Translations under genes and position numbers: made by a program
The notes under the pieces: generated by a model
Told to the model about the DNA's origin: nothing
Database searches by the model: none
What the model saw: only the letters and a program-made list of their open reading frames with translations
In this document: in pieces, positions 10,433-19,209 of the stretch
Layout: every line of letters begins with the position of its first letter
Position numbering within the stretch: the stretch's first letter is position 1
Assembly (NCBI GenBank): GCA_001560895.1
Contig: CP014326.1
Span: 446,001-510,000 of the forward strand
Source: Streptococcus mitis
Lineage (GTDB): Bacteria; Bacillota; Bacilli; Lactobacillales; Streptococcaceae
DNA length: 64,000 nucleotides
Direction of reading: 5' to 3'

Positions 10433-10464
10433 AAAAAGGACCTACTTAATCTCTAAGCAAGTCC
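10433..10464 (-). terminator. Riboswitch attenuator terminator of xpt
   Basis: On the minus strand GGACTTGCTTA-gaga-TTAAGTAGGTCC is followed by TTTTTCT. It lies between the purine aptamer and xpt, so ligand-bound aptamer is expected to favour it. Confidence 0.85.
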
Positions 10465-10502
10465 CAAAATAGGCATGGCCCAAAGACCATCCCCTCAAGC
10501 CG

Positions 10503-10573
10503 ACTTACTTATTGTTAGGTGTTCCGGCACCTTGTAGAAACGTCGTGCCAATTCACGACATAAACAAGTAAAA
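10503..10573 (-). promoter_or_regulatory. Purine (guanine-class) riboswitch aptamer
   Basis: Read on the minus strand: P1 TTACTT/AAGTAA, P2 GTCGTG/CACGAC, the conserved J2/3 GTTTCTAC, P3 GGTG/CACC, and J3/1 AACAAT. The C in J3/1 (the specificity base, C74 in B. subtilis xpt numbering) indicates guanine/hypoxanthine rather than adenine. J3/1 is ACAAT instead of the usual ACTAT. Confidence 0.88.
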
Positions 10574-10575
10574 CG

Positions 10576-10604
10576 ATATTCAATTTTAAATAGGCTTGTG
10601 TCAA
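10576..10604 (-). promoter_or_regulatory. Probable xpt promoter
   Basis: TTGACA (minus strand, 10599-10604) with a 17-bp spacer to a weak GAATAT -10 (10576-10581), immediately upstream of the aptamer. Confidence 0.55.
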
Positions 10605-10737
10605 TGTTTTTATTTTACACTAAATAACTTTAGAAATCAAATATTTTGTTAGTATTTGGATATAAAAAACGAATAAATTGAAGAAAAATGGACAAATTAT
10701 CAATTATAGGCTAACCTTTAGAAGGTTTTTTCATCAT

Positions 10738-10778
10738 AAAAGACATATTATCAAGATTCTTCAAAATCTGACAATATG
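10738..10778 (-). terminator. Probable terminator of the VOC gene
   Basis: CATATT...AATATG hairpin with an inner AGATT/AATCT stem (10744-10778), followed on the minus strand by TCTTTT. The rest of 10605-10735 shows no feature. Confidence 0.55.
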
Positions 10779-10804
10779 CCTTTTTCTGATTTGAAAGATT
10801 TTTT

Positions 10805-11191
10805 CTATTCGCTAAATCTTAAAAAATAGCCATCTGGATCCAAAACTGCAAATTCGTGAGGGTAAATAAAGTTATCTCCCACTCGAAATTCTCTTTTGGT
10901 CAGCGGACGATGGATAGGATAGTTAGCTTCCAGCAGTTTTTGGTGGAGCTGAGGGACATCTTCAATGCCAAAGGAAATATTGACACCGCGCCCGAAAGGA
11001 TAGGTTAGTTGGGCTAATTCTTCTGTACTGCCTTCTTCTAGCATAAGTTGGCAGTCTTCAAGCGAGAGGAAGAGAAATTTCTCCTCTGGACGCTCGTATT
11101 CGACAGAAAATCCCAGCAAGTAGCAGTAGAAGTGGCGTGACTGTTCGAGGTCAGATACTACAAATTCAGGAATGGCAGCTTGATAGTCCAT
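10805..11191 (-). CDS. VOC-family (glyoxalase/bleomycin resistance-like) protein
   Basis: A 128-residue single VOC domain with two beta-alpha-beta-beta-beta modules. PEFVVSDLEQSRHFYCYLLGF is the typical first module and FAVLDPDGYFLRF the C-terminal strand with its DPDG turn. These proteins bind metal and act in detoxification, isomerisation or drug sequestration; the substrate cannot be told. It lies 11 bp downstream of exoA and is probably co-transcribed. Confidence 0.85.
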   Translation of the reverse strand: MDYQAAIPEFVVSDLEQSRHFYCYLLGFSVEYERPEEKFLFLSLEDCQLMLEEGSTEELAQLTYPFGRGVNISFGIEDVPQLHQKLLEANYPIHRPLTKREFRVGDNFIYPHEFAVLDPDGYFLRFSE

Positions 11192-11202
11192 TAGCTTTCT
11201 CC

Positions 11203-12030
11203 TTAGAGCTCAATTTCCAAGACAATGGGTGTGTGGTCTTGGCGAGCACCTGAGTCAATCATATCAGACTTAGTTACTTTGTCAGCGATGCGGTTACTTG
11301 TGAGCCAGTAGTCGATTCTCCAGCCTGTATTGTTGATTTTAGAAGTCTTGCTACGTTGTGCCCACCAAGTGTAGCGTTCTGGAACATCGCCATGAACATG
11401 ACGGAAGGTGTCGGTAAATCCAGTTGCCAAAAGGTTGGTAAATCCAGCACGTTCCTCGTCGGTAAATCCAGGTGAACGGCGGTTGCTGGCAGGATTTGCA
11501 AGGTCGATTTCATTGTGGGCTACGTTGTAGTCGCCAGTCGCAAGAACTGGTTTTTCTTTGTCTAGTTTAGCTAAATACTCAGCATATTTGACATCCCAGA
11601 CTTGGCGTTCTTCCAAACGTTTAAGGCTATCACCAGCGTTTGGCGTGTATACTTGGGTTACGAAAAATTCATCAAATTCCAAGGTGATGATGCGGCCTTC
11701 CAAGTCCATGGTAGAAGGAGCACCGATTTCTGGAAAAGTGACAGTTGGTGTGAGTTCTTTCTTATAGAGGAACATAGTACCAGCATAGCCTTTACGGGCA
11801 GGCTCTTGGGAAGAGCGCCACGTGTTTTCGTAGCCTGGGAAGAGCTCTTCTAAAATTTCCAAGTGTTTCTTTGTAGGCCCTTTGGCAGAAAGCTTGGTTT
11901 CTTGGATAGCAATAATATCAGCATTTTCAGCGACCAAGGTTTGTAGGACTTCTTGGGACAATTTGGCACGAGCTGAGTCACTAGTTAGGGCTGCATTGAG
12001 GGAATCAATATTCCATGAGATAAGTTTCAT
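11203..12030 (-). CDS. exoA: Exodeoxyribonuclease III / AP endonuclease
   Basis: A 275-residue Mg2+-dependent nuclease of the exonuclease-endonuclease-phosphatase superfamily, acting in base-excision repair. Motifs: MKLISWNIDS at the N-terminus, IIAIQETKL with the metal-binding Glu, GDYNVAHNEIDL, and the C-terminal GARQDHTPI with the catalytic Asp-His. Length and motifs match pneumococcal ExoA. Confidence 0.96.
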   Translation of the reverse strand: MKLISWNIDSLNAALTSDSARAKLSQEVLQTLVAENADIIAIQETKLSAKGPTKKHLEILEELFPGYENTWRSSQEPARKGYAGTMFLYKKELTPTVTFPEIGAPSTMDLEGRIITLEFDEFFVTQVYTPNAGDSLKRLEERQVWDVKYAEYLAKLDKEKPVLATGDYNVAHNEIDLANPASNRRSPGFTDEERAGFTNLLATGFTDTFRHVHGDVPERYTWWAQRSKTSKINNTGWRIDYWLTSNRIADKVTKSDMIDSGARQDHTPIVLEIEL

Positions 12031-12101
12031 AAAGTTACCTTTTTCATTCAGATTATAGACTTTATTATACCAAAAAAAGGTCTATTTCCCCAACGTATGG
12101 C

Positions 12102-12130
12102 TTGAAAAATCACTCTCTTTCGTTTATAAT
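12102..12130 (+). promoter_or_regulatory. Promoter of the DUF3290-DUF421 operon
   Basis: TTGAAA, 17-bp spacer, TATAAT, ending 33 bp before the start codon. Confidence 0.85.
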
Positions 12131-12163
12131 TAAGAATGATTTTATGAAAGGGAGTGAAAATAA

Positions 12164-12619
12164 ATGAAATTTTACTCATATGACTATGTGCTTAGCCAAA
12201 TCAGTCAACAAAATGGAATCATGATTGGCTTTGGAATTGTTCTCCTAGCTATCACAGGATTTTTTGCCTTTAAGGCCTATCGAGATAAAAAGGGGACTAA
12301 GTTTCGGGAATTGGTCATGATTTTGGCCTTGACCTTAGTGGCCATGCTTTTAGTGACAATTTCAAAATACCAGACCAATCAAGCCTCTAACAATCAATTT
12401 CAAACCTCCCTTCATTTCATAGAGGTTGTTTCCAAAGACTTGGGAGTGGATAAATCAGAAGTCTATGTCAATACTTCTGCAGCCACTGATGGAGCGCTTG
12501 TCAAGGTAGGTTCAAATGTCTATCGTGCCATGAACGGGAGCCAACCAGACAAGTATCTTTTAGAGAAATTAGAATTGCATCAAACAGATGCTATTGAATT
12601 GGTGGAGGTAAACAAATGA
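12164..12619 (+). CDS. DUF3290 membrane protein
   Basis: A 151-residue protein with two N-terminal membrane helices (about residues 18-36 and 47-65) and a soluble C-terminal domain of about 80 residues. The family DUF3290 is widespread in lactobacilli and streptococci and nearly always paired with a DUF421 gene, as here (4-bp overlap). Function is unknown; the pairing suggests a membrane complex. Confidence 0.82.
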   Translation: MKFYSYDYVLSQISQQNGIMIGFGIVLLAITGFFAFKAYRDKKGTKFRELVMILALTLVAMLLVTISKYQTNQASNNQFQTSLHFIEVVSKDLGVDKSEVYVNTSAATDGALVKVGSNVYRAMNGSQPDKYLLEKLELHQTDAIELVEVNK

Positions 12620-13251
12620 CACTCAATTATATGGAAATTTTAATCAAACTGGCCTTGGGGCTCTTCTCGCTTGTTTTTGTTATCAATGTGACAGGAAAGG
12701 GGAACCTAGCACCTAACTCTGCGACAGACCAAATTCAGAACTATGTTCTCGGTGGTATCATCGGTGGGGTGATTTACAATAGTTCTATCAGTATTCTCCA
12801 GTATGCAGTGATTTTGATGATGTGGACGATTTTGGTCTTGACCCTCAAGTGGCTCAATAACAATGTTCGTTTTGTGAAACGCTTGATTGATGGTAAACCG
12901 ACTCTGCTCATCAAAAATGGGCAGATTGACCCAGAAGCCTGTCGTTCAGTTGGTTTGTCTGCGGCAGATGTTGCTCTCAAACTTCGTAGCCAAGGAATTT
13001 TCCAGATGAAGCAAGTTAAACGAGCTGTGCAGGAGCAAAATGGCCAACTCATCGTGGTCCAAATGGGAGATGAAAATCCTAAGTATCCAGTTGTGACTGA
13101 CGGTGTGATCCAAGTAGATGTTTTGGAATCGATTGGTCGTAGCGAAGAGTGGCTGCTTGATAACCTCAACAAGCAAGGACATGACAATGTAGCTAATATC
13201 TTTATCGCTGAGTATGACAAGGGTGCCGTTACAGTCGTAACCTATGAATAA
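12616..13251 (+). CDS. DUF421 (YetF-type) membrane protein
   Basis: A 211-residue protein with two to three N-terminal membrane helices and the conserved DUF421 cytoplasmic domain: RLIDGKPTLLIKNGQID, then LRSQGIFQMKQVKRAVQEQNGQL. YetF-like proteins occur in spore and stress contexts in Firmicutes, with unknown biochemistry. It overlaps the DUF3290 gene by 4 bp. Confidence 0.85.
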   Translation: MTLNYMEILIKLALGLFSLVFVINVTGKGNLAPNSATDQIQNYVLGGIIGGVIYNSSISILQYAVILMMWTILVLTLKWLNNNVRFVKRLIDGKPTLLIKNGQIDPEACRSVGLSAADVALKLRSQGIFQMKQVKRAVQEQNGQLIVVQMGDENPKYPVVTDGVIQVDVLESIGRSEEWLLDNLNKQGHDNVANIFIAEYDKGAVTVVTYE

Positions 13252-13255
13252 GAAA

Positions 13256-13280
13256 AACCTGGGGTCTTGGCCTCAGGTTT
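13256..13280 (+). terminator. Hairpin after the DUF421 gene, weak terminator
   Basis: AAACCTG-gGG...CC-tCAGGTTT hairpin with only a broken T run behind it, so read-through into the ABC operon is likely. Confidence 0.5.
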
Positions 13281-13305
13281 CTATTTGCAATCAGAAAGGG
13301 ATTTT

Positions 13306-15051
13306 ATGTCCATTATTCAAAAACTTTGGTGGTTTTTCAAGTTAGAAAAACGCCGTTATCTAGTCGGGATTGTGGCCTTGGTCTTGGTTTCCGTCCTCAA
13401 TCTCATTCCCCCTATGGTTATGGGGCGGGTCATTGATGCCATCACATCGGAGCAATTAACCCAGCAGGACCTTCTTCTTGACCTATTTTACTTGCTACTT
13501 GCGGCCTTTGGGATGTACTATCTGCGCTATGTTTGGCGTATGTATATTCTTGGGACCTCTTATCGCTTGGGACAGATTATGCGTTCTCGCTTGTTTGAGC
13601 ATTTCACAAAAATGTCTCCAGCCTTTTATCAGACCTATCGGACGGGGGACCTGATGGCGCATGCCACCAACGATATCAATGCCTTGACCCGTCTAGCAGG
13701 CGGCGGTGTTATGTCTGCAGTGGATGCCTCTATCACGGCTTTAGTGACCTTGCTGACCATGCTCTTTAGCATCTCATGGCAAATGACCTTGATTTCCATT
13801 CTGCCCCTGCCTTTCATGGCTTATGCGACCAGTCGTTTGGGAAGAAAGACCCACAAGGCTTTTGGTGAATCCCAAGCTGCTTTTTCTGAACTCAATAACA
13901 AGGTACAGGAGTCTGTATCAGGTATTAAAGTGACCAAGTCTTTCGGTTATCAGGCGGAAGAATTGAAGTCTTTTCAGACAGTCAATGAATTGACCTTCCA
14001 AAAGAACCTGCAAACCATGAAATACGATAGTCTCTTTGACCCTATGGTTCTCTTATTTGTTGGTTCCTCCTATGTTTTAACGCTTTTGGTAGGCTCCTTG
14101 ATGGTTCAGAAAGGGCAGATTACGGTTGGTAATCTAGTTACCTTTATCAGCTACTTGGATATGCTGGTTTGGCCTCTTATGGCTATTGGTTTCCTCTTTA
14201 ATATTACTCAGCGAGGGAAGGTTTCTTACCAGCGAATTGAGGATCTTTTGTCTCAGCAATCACCTGTACAAGACCCTGAGTTTCCTTTAGATGGCGTTGA
14301 AAATGGGCGCTTGGAGTACAATATTGATAGTTTTGCCTTTGAAGATGAGGAAACATTGACGGATATCCACTTTAGTTTGGAAAAAGGGCAAACATTGGGC
14401 TTGGTCGGGCAGACAGGCTCTGGGAAAACATCCTTGATCAAACTTCTATTACGTGAATACGATGTGGACAAGGGAGCCATTTATCTAAATGATCACGATA
14501 TTCGTGACTATCGTTTGACAGACCTTCGTAGCCTTATGGGCTATGTCCCTCAGGACCAGTTTCTCTTTGCGACCTCGATTTTAGACAATATCCGATTTGG
14601 CAATCCTAATTTGTCGCTCTCAGCAGTCGAGGAAGCGACTAAGCTAGCCCAAGTTTACCAAGATATTGTAGCCATGCCACAGGGATTTGATACGTTGATT
14701 GGTGAAAAAGGAGTCAGTCTTTCTGGTGGTCAAAAGCAGCGTCTAGCCATGAGTCGGGCGATGATTTTAGACCCTGATATCTTGATTTTGGATGATTCCT
14801 TATCCGCTGTGGATGCTAAGACAGAGTATGCGATTATCGACAACCTCAAGGAGACGCGGAAGGACAAGACAACCATTATTACAGCTCATCGCCTCAGTGC
14901 GGTAGTCCATGCAGATTTGATTTTGGTTCTGCAAAATGGCCAAATCATCGAACGGGGCAGGCATGAAGAACTGCTAGCCCTGGATGGCTGGTATGCCCAA
15001 ACCTACCAGTCTCAGCAGCTGGAAATGAAAGGAGAAGAAGATGCGGAATAA
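13306..15051 (+). CDS. Multidrug-type ABC exporter half-transporter, subunit 1
   Basis: A 581-residue fused membrane-ATPase half-transporter. Six membrane helices fill residues 20-300. The nucleotide-binding domain has Walker A GQTGSGKTS, the signature LSGGQKQRL and Walker B ILILDDSLSA with an aspartate where the catalytic glutamate usually lies (DD). That degenerate site is typical of one partner of heterodimeric exporters. The reading frame is open upstream to 13267, but GAAAGGG at 13294-13300 selects 13306. It overlaps subunit 2 by 11 bp. Confidence 0.92.
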   Translation: MSIIQKLWWFFKLEKRRYLVGIVALVLVSVLNLIPPMVMGRVIDAITSEQLTQQDLLLDLFYLLLAAFGMYYLRYVWRMYILGTSYRLGQIMRSRLFEHFTKMSPAFYQTYRTGDLMAHATNDINALTRLAGGGVMSAVDASITALVTLLTMLFSISWQMTLISILPLPFMAYATSRLGRKTHKAFGESQAAFSELNNKVQESVSGIKVTKSFGYQAEELKSFQTVNELTFQKNLQTMKYDSLFDPMVLLFVGSSYVLTLLVGSLMVQKGQITVGNLVTFISYLDMLVWPLMAIGFLFNITQRGKVSYQRIEDLLSQQSPVQDPEFPLDGVENGRLEYNIDSFAFEDEETLTDIHFSLEKGQTLGLVGQTGSGKTSLIKLLLREYDVDKGAIYLNDHDIRDYRLTDLRSLMGYVPQDQFLFATSILDNIRFGNPNLSLSAVEEATKLAQVYQDIVAMPQGFDTLIGEKGVSLSGGQKQRLAMSRAMILDPDILILDDSLSAVDAKTEYAIIDNLKETRKDKTTIITAHRLSAVVHADLILVLQNGQIIERGRHEELLALDGWYAQTYQSQQLEMKGEEDAE

Positions 15052-16783
15052 GAAAGAACAATGGGTTGTATTGAAGCGCTTGATGTCCTATCTCAAGCCT
15101 TACGGCCTCCTGACCTTTTTGGCACTCAGTTTTCTCCTAGCGACGACGGTCATTAAAAGTGTCATTCCCCTTGTCGCTTCCCACTTTATTGACCAGTATC
15201 TCAGCAATCTCAACCAACTCGCTGTGACCGTTTTATTGGTCTACTATGGCCTTTATATCCTTCAAACTCTAGTTCAGTATGTCGGCAATCTTCTCTTTGC
15301 GCGGGTGTCTTACAGTATTGTTAGGGATATTCGTCGAGATGCCTTTGCCAATATGGAGAAGCTGGGCATGTCTTATTTTGACAAGACGCCAGCAGGCTCC
15401 ATCGTCTCTCGTTTGACCAATGATACTGAGACTATCAGTGATATGTTTTCGGGGATTTTATCTAGCTTTATCTCAGCAGTTTTTATCTTTCTAACAACCC
15501 TTTATACTATGTTGGTGTTGGATTTTCGTTTGACAGCTTTAGTCCTGCTCTTTCTTCCCTTGATTTTCCTTCTGGTCAATCTCTATCGGAAAAAGTCAGT
15601 GAAAATCATCGAAAAAACCAGAAGTCTCTTATCAGATATCAATAGTAAGCTGGCAGAGAATATCGAAGGAATCAGAATTATCCAGGCATTTAATCAAGAG
15701 AAGCGCCTGCAGGCAGAATTTGATGAGATCAACCAAGAACACTTGGTCTACGCCAACCGATCTGTAGCCTTGGATGCCCTCTTTTTGCGTCCTGCCATGA
15801 GTTTGCTGAAACTTTTAGGTTATGCCGTTTTGATGGCCTACTTTGGTTACCGTGGCCTTTCTATCGGGATAACGGCAGGAACCATGTATGCCTTTATCCA
15901 GTACATCAATCGTCTCTTTGATCCTCTGATTGAGGTGACTCAAAATTTTTCAACCCTTCAAACATCTATGGTGTCTGCGGGCCGTGTCTTTGCCTTGATC
16001 GACGAGAGGACTTATGAGCCTCTTCAAGAAAATGGACAGACCGAGATCAAAGAAGGCAATATCCGTTTTGAACATGTATGTTTCTCTTATGATGGCAAAC
16101 ATCCGATTTTGGATGATATTTCTTTCTCTGTTAACAAGGGTGAAACCATTGCTTTTGTGGGTCATACAGGTTCAGGGAAATCATCTATTATCAATGTCCT
16201 CATGCGTTTTTATGAATTCCAGTCAGGGCGAGTTCTCTTGGATGATGTGGATATTAGGGACTACAGTCAGGAAGAACTGAGAAAAAACATTGGTCTGGTC
16301 TTGCAGGAGCCCTTCCTCTATCATGGAACCGTCAAGTCCAATATCGCCATGTACCAAGAAATCAGTGATGAGGAGGTTCAGGCTGTAGCTGCTTTTGTCG
16401 ATGCAGATTCCTTTATTCAAGACCTTCCGCAGGGGTATGACTCCCCTGTTTCCGAACGTGGTTCGAGCTTCTCTACTGGTCAGCGTCAGCTTCTAGCCTT
16501 TGCTAGAACAGTTGCTAGTCAGCCTAAAATCTTGATTTTGGATGAAGCGACAGCCAATATTGACTCTGAAACAGAAAGTCTGGTTCAAGCTTCTCTGGCT
16601 AAGATGAGACAGGGGCGGACAACCATTGCCATCGCCCACCGCCTTTCTACTATCCAAGACGCCAACTGTATCTACGTTTTGGATAAGGGGCGCATTATTG
16701 AGAGTGGAACCCATGAGGAACTCTTGGATCTTGGAGGAACCTATCACAAGATGTATAGTTTGCAGGCGGGTGCCATGTCTTAA
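15041..16783 (+). CDS. Multidrug-type ABC exporter half-transporter, subunit 2
   Basis: A 580-residue partner of the preceding gene. Six membrane helices lie in residues 20-300. The ATPase domain has Walker A GHTGSGKSS and a canonical Walker B ILILDEATANIDSETE with the catalytic Glu. The signature is FSTGQRQLL, where the usual SGGQ is replaced by STGQ. Complementary degenerate and canonical sites across the pair indicate an asymmetric heterodimer like BmrCD/LmrCD/SatAB. The exported substrate is not evident. Confidence 0.92.
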   Translation: MRNKKEQWVVLKRLMSYLKPYGLLTFLALSFLLATTVIKSVIPLVASHFIDQYLSNLNQLAVTVLLVYYGLYILQTLVQYVGNLLFARVSYSIVRDIRRDAFANMEKLGMSYFDKTPAGSIVSRLTNDTETISDMFSGILSSFISAVFIFLTTLYTMLVLDFRLTALVLLFLPLIFLLVNLYRKKSVKIIEKTRSLLSDINSKLAENIEGIRIIQAFNQEKRLQAEFDEINQEHLVYANRSVALDALFLRPAMSLLKLLGYAVLMAYFGYRGLSIGITAGTMYAFIQYINRLFDPLIEVTQNFSTLQTSMVSAGRVFALIDERTYEPLQENGQTEIKEGNIRFEHVCFSYDGKHPILDDISFSVNKGETIAFVGHTGSGKSSIINVLMRFYEFQSGRVLLDDVDIRDYSQEELRKNIGLVLQEPFLYHGTVKSNIAMYQEISDEEVQAVAAFVDADSFIQDLPQGYDSPVSERGSSFSTGQRQLLAFARTVASQPKILILDEATANIDSETESLVQASLAKMRQGRTTIAIAHRLSTIQDANCIYVLDKGRIIESGTHEELLDLGGTYHKMYSLQAGAMS

Positions 16784-16858
16784 TATTCTTTGATTCTCCT
16801 TGATCATAAGAAGGAAATCCTTCAAATTACAGATTTCTTTCACCGCCTTTTCCATTTT

Positions 16859-16867
16859 GTGGTATAA
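16859..16867 (+). promoter_or_regulatory. Extended -10 promoter of the sugar transferase gene
   Basis: TGG-TATAAT extended -10 element with no good -35 box. A TTGACA at 16878 lies too near the next TATAAT to be a normal promoter. Confidence 0.5.
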
Positions 16868-16913
16868 TGAAAAATGTTGACAAATAGTATAATAAAAACA
16901 AAGGAGAAACAGC

Positions 16914-17606
16914 ATGCTGAAATGGGAAGACTTGCCCGTGGAAATGAAATCAAGCGAGGTTGAGTCTTACTACCAGCTTGTCTCTAAAAGGAAGGGTTCG
17001 CTGATTTTCAAGCGTTGCTTGGACTGGGTTCTAGCCTTGGTCTTACTAGTTCTGACCTCTCCCATCTTTCTCATTTTGAGCATTTGGATTAAGTTGGATA
17101 GCAAGGGGCCAGTGATTTACAAGCAAGAGCGCGTGACCCAGTATAACCGTCGGTTCAAGATTTGGAAGTTCCGTACCATGGTAACGGATGCGGATAAAAA
17201 AGGAAGTCTGGTGACTTCAGCTAATGATAGTCGCATTACCAAAGTGGGGAATTTCATCCGCCGTGTCCGTTTGGATGAACTGCCTCAGCTGGTCAATGTC
17301 CTTAAAGGTGAGATGTCCTTTGTCGGTACACGACCTGAAGTTCCGCGCTATACAGAGCAGTATAGTCCTGAAATGATGGCGACCTTGCTCTTGCCAGCAG
17401 GAATTACCTCTCCAGCCAGCATCAACTATAAGGATGAGGATACTATCATCAGTCAAATGACCGAAAAAGGACTGTCAGTTGACCAAGCCTATGTTGAACA
17501 TGTCCTCCCTGAAAAGATGCGCTATAACCTTGCCTATCTCCGAGAGTTTAGTTTCCTTGGAGACATCAAAATCATGTTTCAAACCGTGTTTGAAGTGCTA
17601 AAATAA
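16914..17606 (+). CDS. Undecaprenyl-phosphate sugar transferase (PglC/WbaP C-terminal type)
   Basis: A 230-residue monotopic phosphoglycosyl transferase. One re-entrant membrane helix lies at residues 35-60 (LDWVLALVLLVLTSPIFLI). The catalytic core follows: KFRTM, the RLDELPQLVNVLKGEMSFVGTRPEVP block with the catalytic DE pair, and the RPE motif. Such enzymes load the first sugar phosphate on undecaprenyl phosphate for glycan or glycoprotein synthesis. It is paired with an aminotransferase 42 bp downstream. No polysaccharide cluster surrounds it. Confidence 0.9.
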   Translation: MLKWEDLPVEMKSSEVESYYQLVSKRKGSLIFKRCLDWVLALVLLVLTSPIFLILSIWIKLDSKGPVIYKQERVTQYNRRFKIWKFRTMVTDADKKGSLVTSANDSRITKVGNFIRRVRLDELPQLVNVLKGEMSFVGTRPEVPRYTEQYSPEMMATLLLPAGITSPASINYKDEDTIISQMTEKGLSVDQAYVEHVLPEKMRYNLAYLREFSFLGDIKIMFQTVFEVLK

Positions 17607-17648
17607 AGTAGTCATGAGAAAATGAGTACAGATAAAAGGAGCAAATCA

Positions 17649-18878
17649 ATGCCAAATTACAATATTCCATTTTCACCACCCGATATTACGGAAGCAGAAA
17701 TTGCTGAAGTAGCTGATACCCTGCGTTCTGGTTGGATCACAACAGGTCCTAAGACAAAAGAACTAGAGCGTCGCTTGTCGCAATACACACAGACACCTAA
17801 GACTGTCTGTCTCAACTCTGCGACTGCCGCGCTTGAGTTGATTTTGCGTGTGCTTGAAGTGGGACCTGGTGATGAAGTCATCGTTCCAGCTATGACCTAT
17901 ACAGCTTCATGTAGTGTCATCACTCACGTAGGAGCAACCCCTGTCATGGTGGATATCCAAGCAGATACGTTTGAGATGGATTATGATCTGCTGGAGCAAG
18001 CAATCACTGAAAAGACAAAGGTGATCATCCCAGTAGAGCTTGCAGGGATTGTTTGTGACTATGACCGTTTGTTCCAAGTTGTGGAAAACAAACGTGACTT
18101 GTTTGTTGCTTCAAGCAAGTGGCAAAAAGCCTTTAACCGTATTGTGATTGTTTCTGATAGTGCCCACGCTTTGGGATCAACTTATAAGGGACAACCTGCT
18201 GGTTCTATCGCTGACTTCACTTCTTTCTCATTCCATGCTGTTAAGAACTTTACAACGGCAGAAGGTGGAAGTGCGACTTGGAAAGCCAATCCAGCGATTG
18301 ATGACGAAGAGATGTACAAAGAATTCCAAATTCTTTCCCTTCACGGACAAACTAAGGATGCTCTTGCCAAGATGCAACTGGGTTCTTGGGAATACGATAT
18401 CGTCACACCAGCCTACAAGTGCAATATGACCGATATCATGGCTTCCCTTGGTTTGGTACAATTGGACCGCTATCCAAGTTTGTTGCAACGTCGTAAGGAC
18501 ATCGTGGACCGCTATGATCGTGGTTTTGCAGGTTCTCGTATCCATCCATTGGCACATGAGACTGAAACTGTCGAATCTTCACGCCACCTCTACATCACCC
18601 ATGTAGAAGGAGCAAGTTTAGAAGAGCGCAACCTCATCATCCAAGAATTGGCCAAAGCAGGAATTGCAAGTAATGTCCACTACAAACCACTTCCGCTCTT
18701 GACAGCTTATAAGAATCTTGGCTTTGATATGGCGAATTATCCTAAGGCCTATGCCTTCTTTGAAAATGAAATTACCCTCCCTCTTCACACTAAATTAAGC
18801 GATGAAGAAGTGGACTATATCATTGAGACTTTCAAAACAGTTTCTGAAAAAGTGCTAACTTTATCAAAAAAATCTTAA
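17649..18878 (+). CDS. DegT/DnrJ/EryC1-family sugar aminotransferase
   Basis: A 409-residue PLP-dependent aminotransferase of the PglE/ArnB type, forming 4-amino sugars from 4-keto nucleotide sugars. SFHAVKNFTTAEGG contains the PLP lysine. The N-terminal RSGWITTGPKTKELE motif is classical. AAAGGAG at 17636-17642 selects 17649 over the in-frame ATG at 17622. With the adjacent PglC-like transferase it resembles a bacillosamine-type glycosylation route, but the dehydratase and acetyltransferase are absent here. Confidence 0.9.
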   Translation: MPNYNIPFSPPDITEAEIAEVADTLRSGWITTGPKTKELERRLSQYTQTPKTVCLNSATAALELILRVLEVGPGDEVIVPAMTYTASCSVITHVGATPVMVDIQADTFEMDYDLLEQAITEKTKVIIPVELAGIVCDYDRLFQVVENKRDLFVASSKWQKAFNRIVIVSDSAHALGSTYKGQPAGSIADFTSFSFHAVKNFTTAEGGSATWKANPAIDDEEMYKEFQILSLHGQTKDALAKMQLGSWEYDIVTPAYKCNMTDIMASLGLVQLDRYPSLLQRRKDIVDRYDRGFAGSRIHPLAHETETVESSRHLYITHVEGASLEERNLIIQELAKAGIASNVHYKPLPLLTAYKNLGFDMANYPKAYAFFENEITLPLHTKLSDEEVDYIIETFKTVSEKVLTLSKKS

Positions 18879-18885
18879 AAAAGTC

Positions 18886-18914
18886 TTGACAAAGAAAAAA
18901 CAAAGTATTAAAAT
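18886..18914 (+). promoter_or_regulatory. Promoter of the T-box/trpB transcription unit
   Basis: TTGACA (18886-18891), 17-bp spacer, TAAAAT (18909-18914). It begins 8 bp after the aminotransferase stop. Confidence 0.85.
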
Positions 18915-18920
18915 AAGTTC

Positions 18921-19175
18921 AACAAATCAGAAAAGTAACTATTTTTGATCTTCAGGGAGCCTGTGGTGATTGTGAACAGGTGGTTGGAAGTAGTGAAAGT
19001 GGGCTGATTTTAAAAATGAATTTGAAACAATGAAAATTCGGTGCGCACACCTTATAGTGCAACTTGTTGTTAGACAAGGCAGAGATGTAAAGGAGATAGT
19101 TCCTTTATAATTGAGGTGGCACCGCGTTACTAACGCCCTCACATGGAAGTATATTCTGTGTGTGGGCTTTTTTCA
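18921..19175 (+). promoter_or_regulatory. T-box riboswitch 1 (probable tRNA-Trp), before extra trpB
   Basis: The leader has the conserved T-box ATTGAGGTGGCACCGCG (19110-19125) just before a terminator hairpin GCCCtCACA/TGTGtGGGC with a T6 run (19135-19174). A TGG triplet at 19000-19002, in the position expected for the specifier loop of stem I, reads as the Trp codon. Uncharged tRNA-Trp should stabilise the antiterminator and allow transcription of the downstream trpB. Confidence 0.88.
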
Positions 19176-19209
19176 TATCTTGAAATCAATACTGAAAGAG
19201 GAAAATTTT

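Noticed and set aside
12774..13220. Minus-strand frame across the DUF421 gene
   Set aside because: Antisense shadow; the plus-strand pair DUF3290-DUF421 has a promoter, ribosome sites and coupling.
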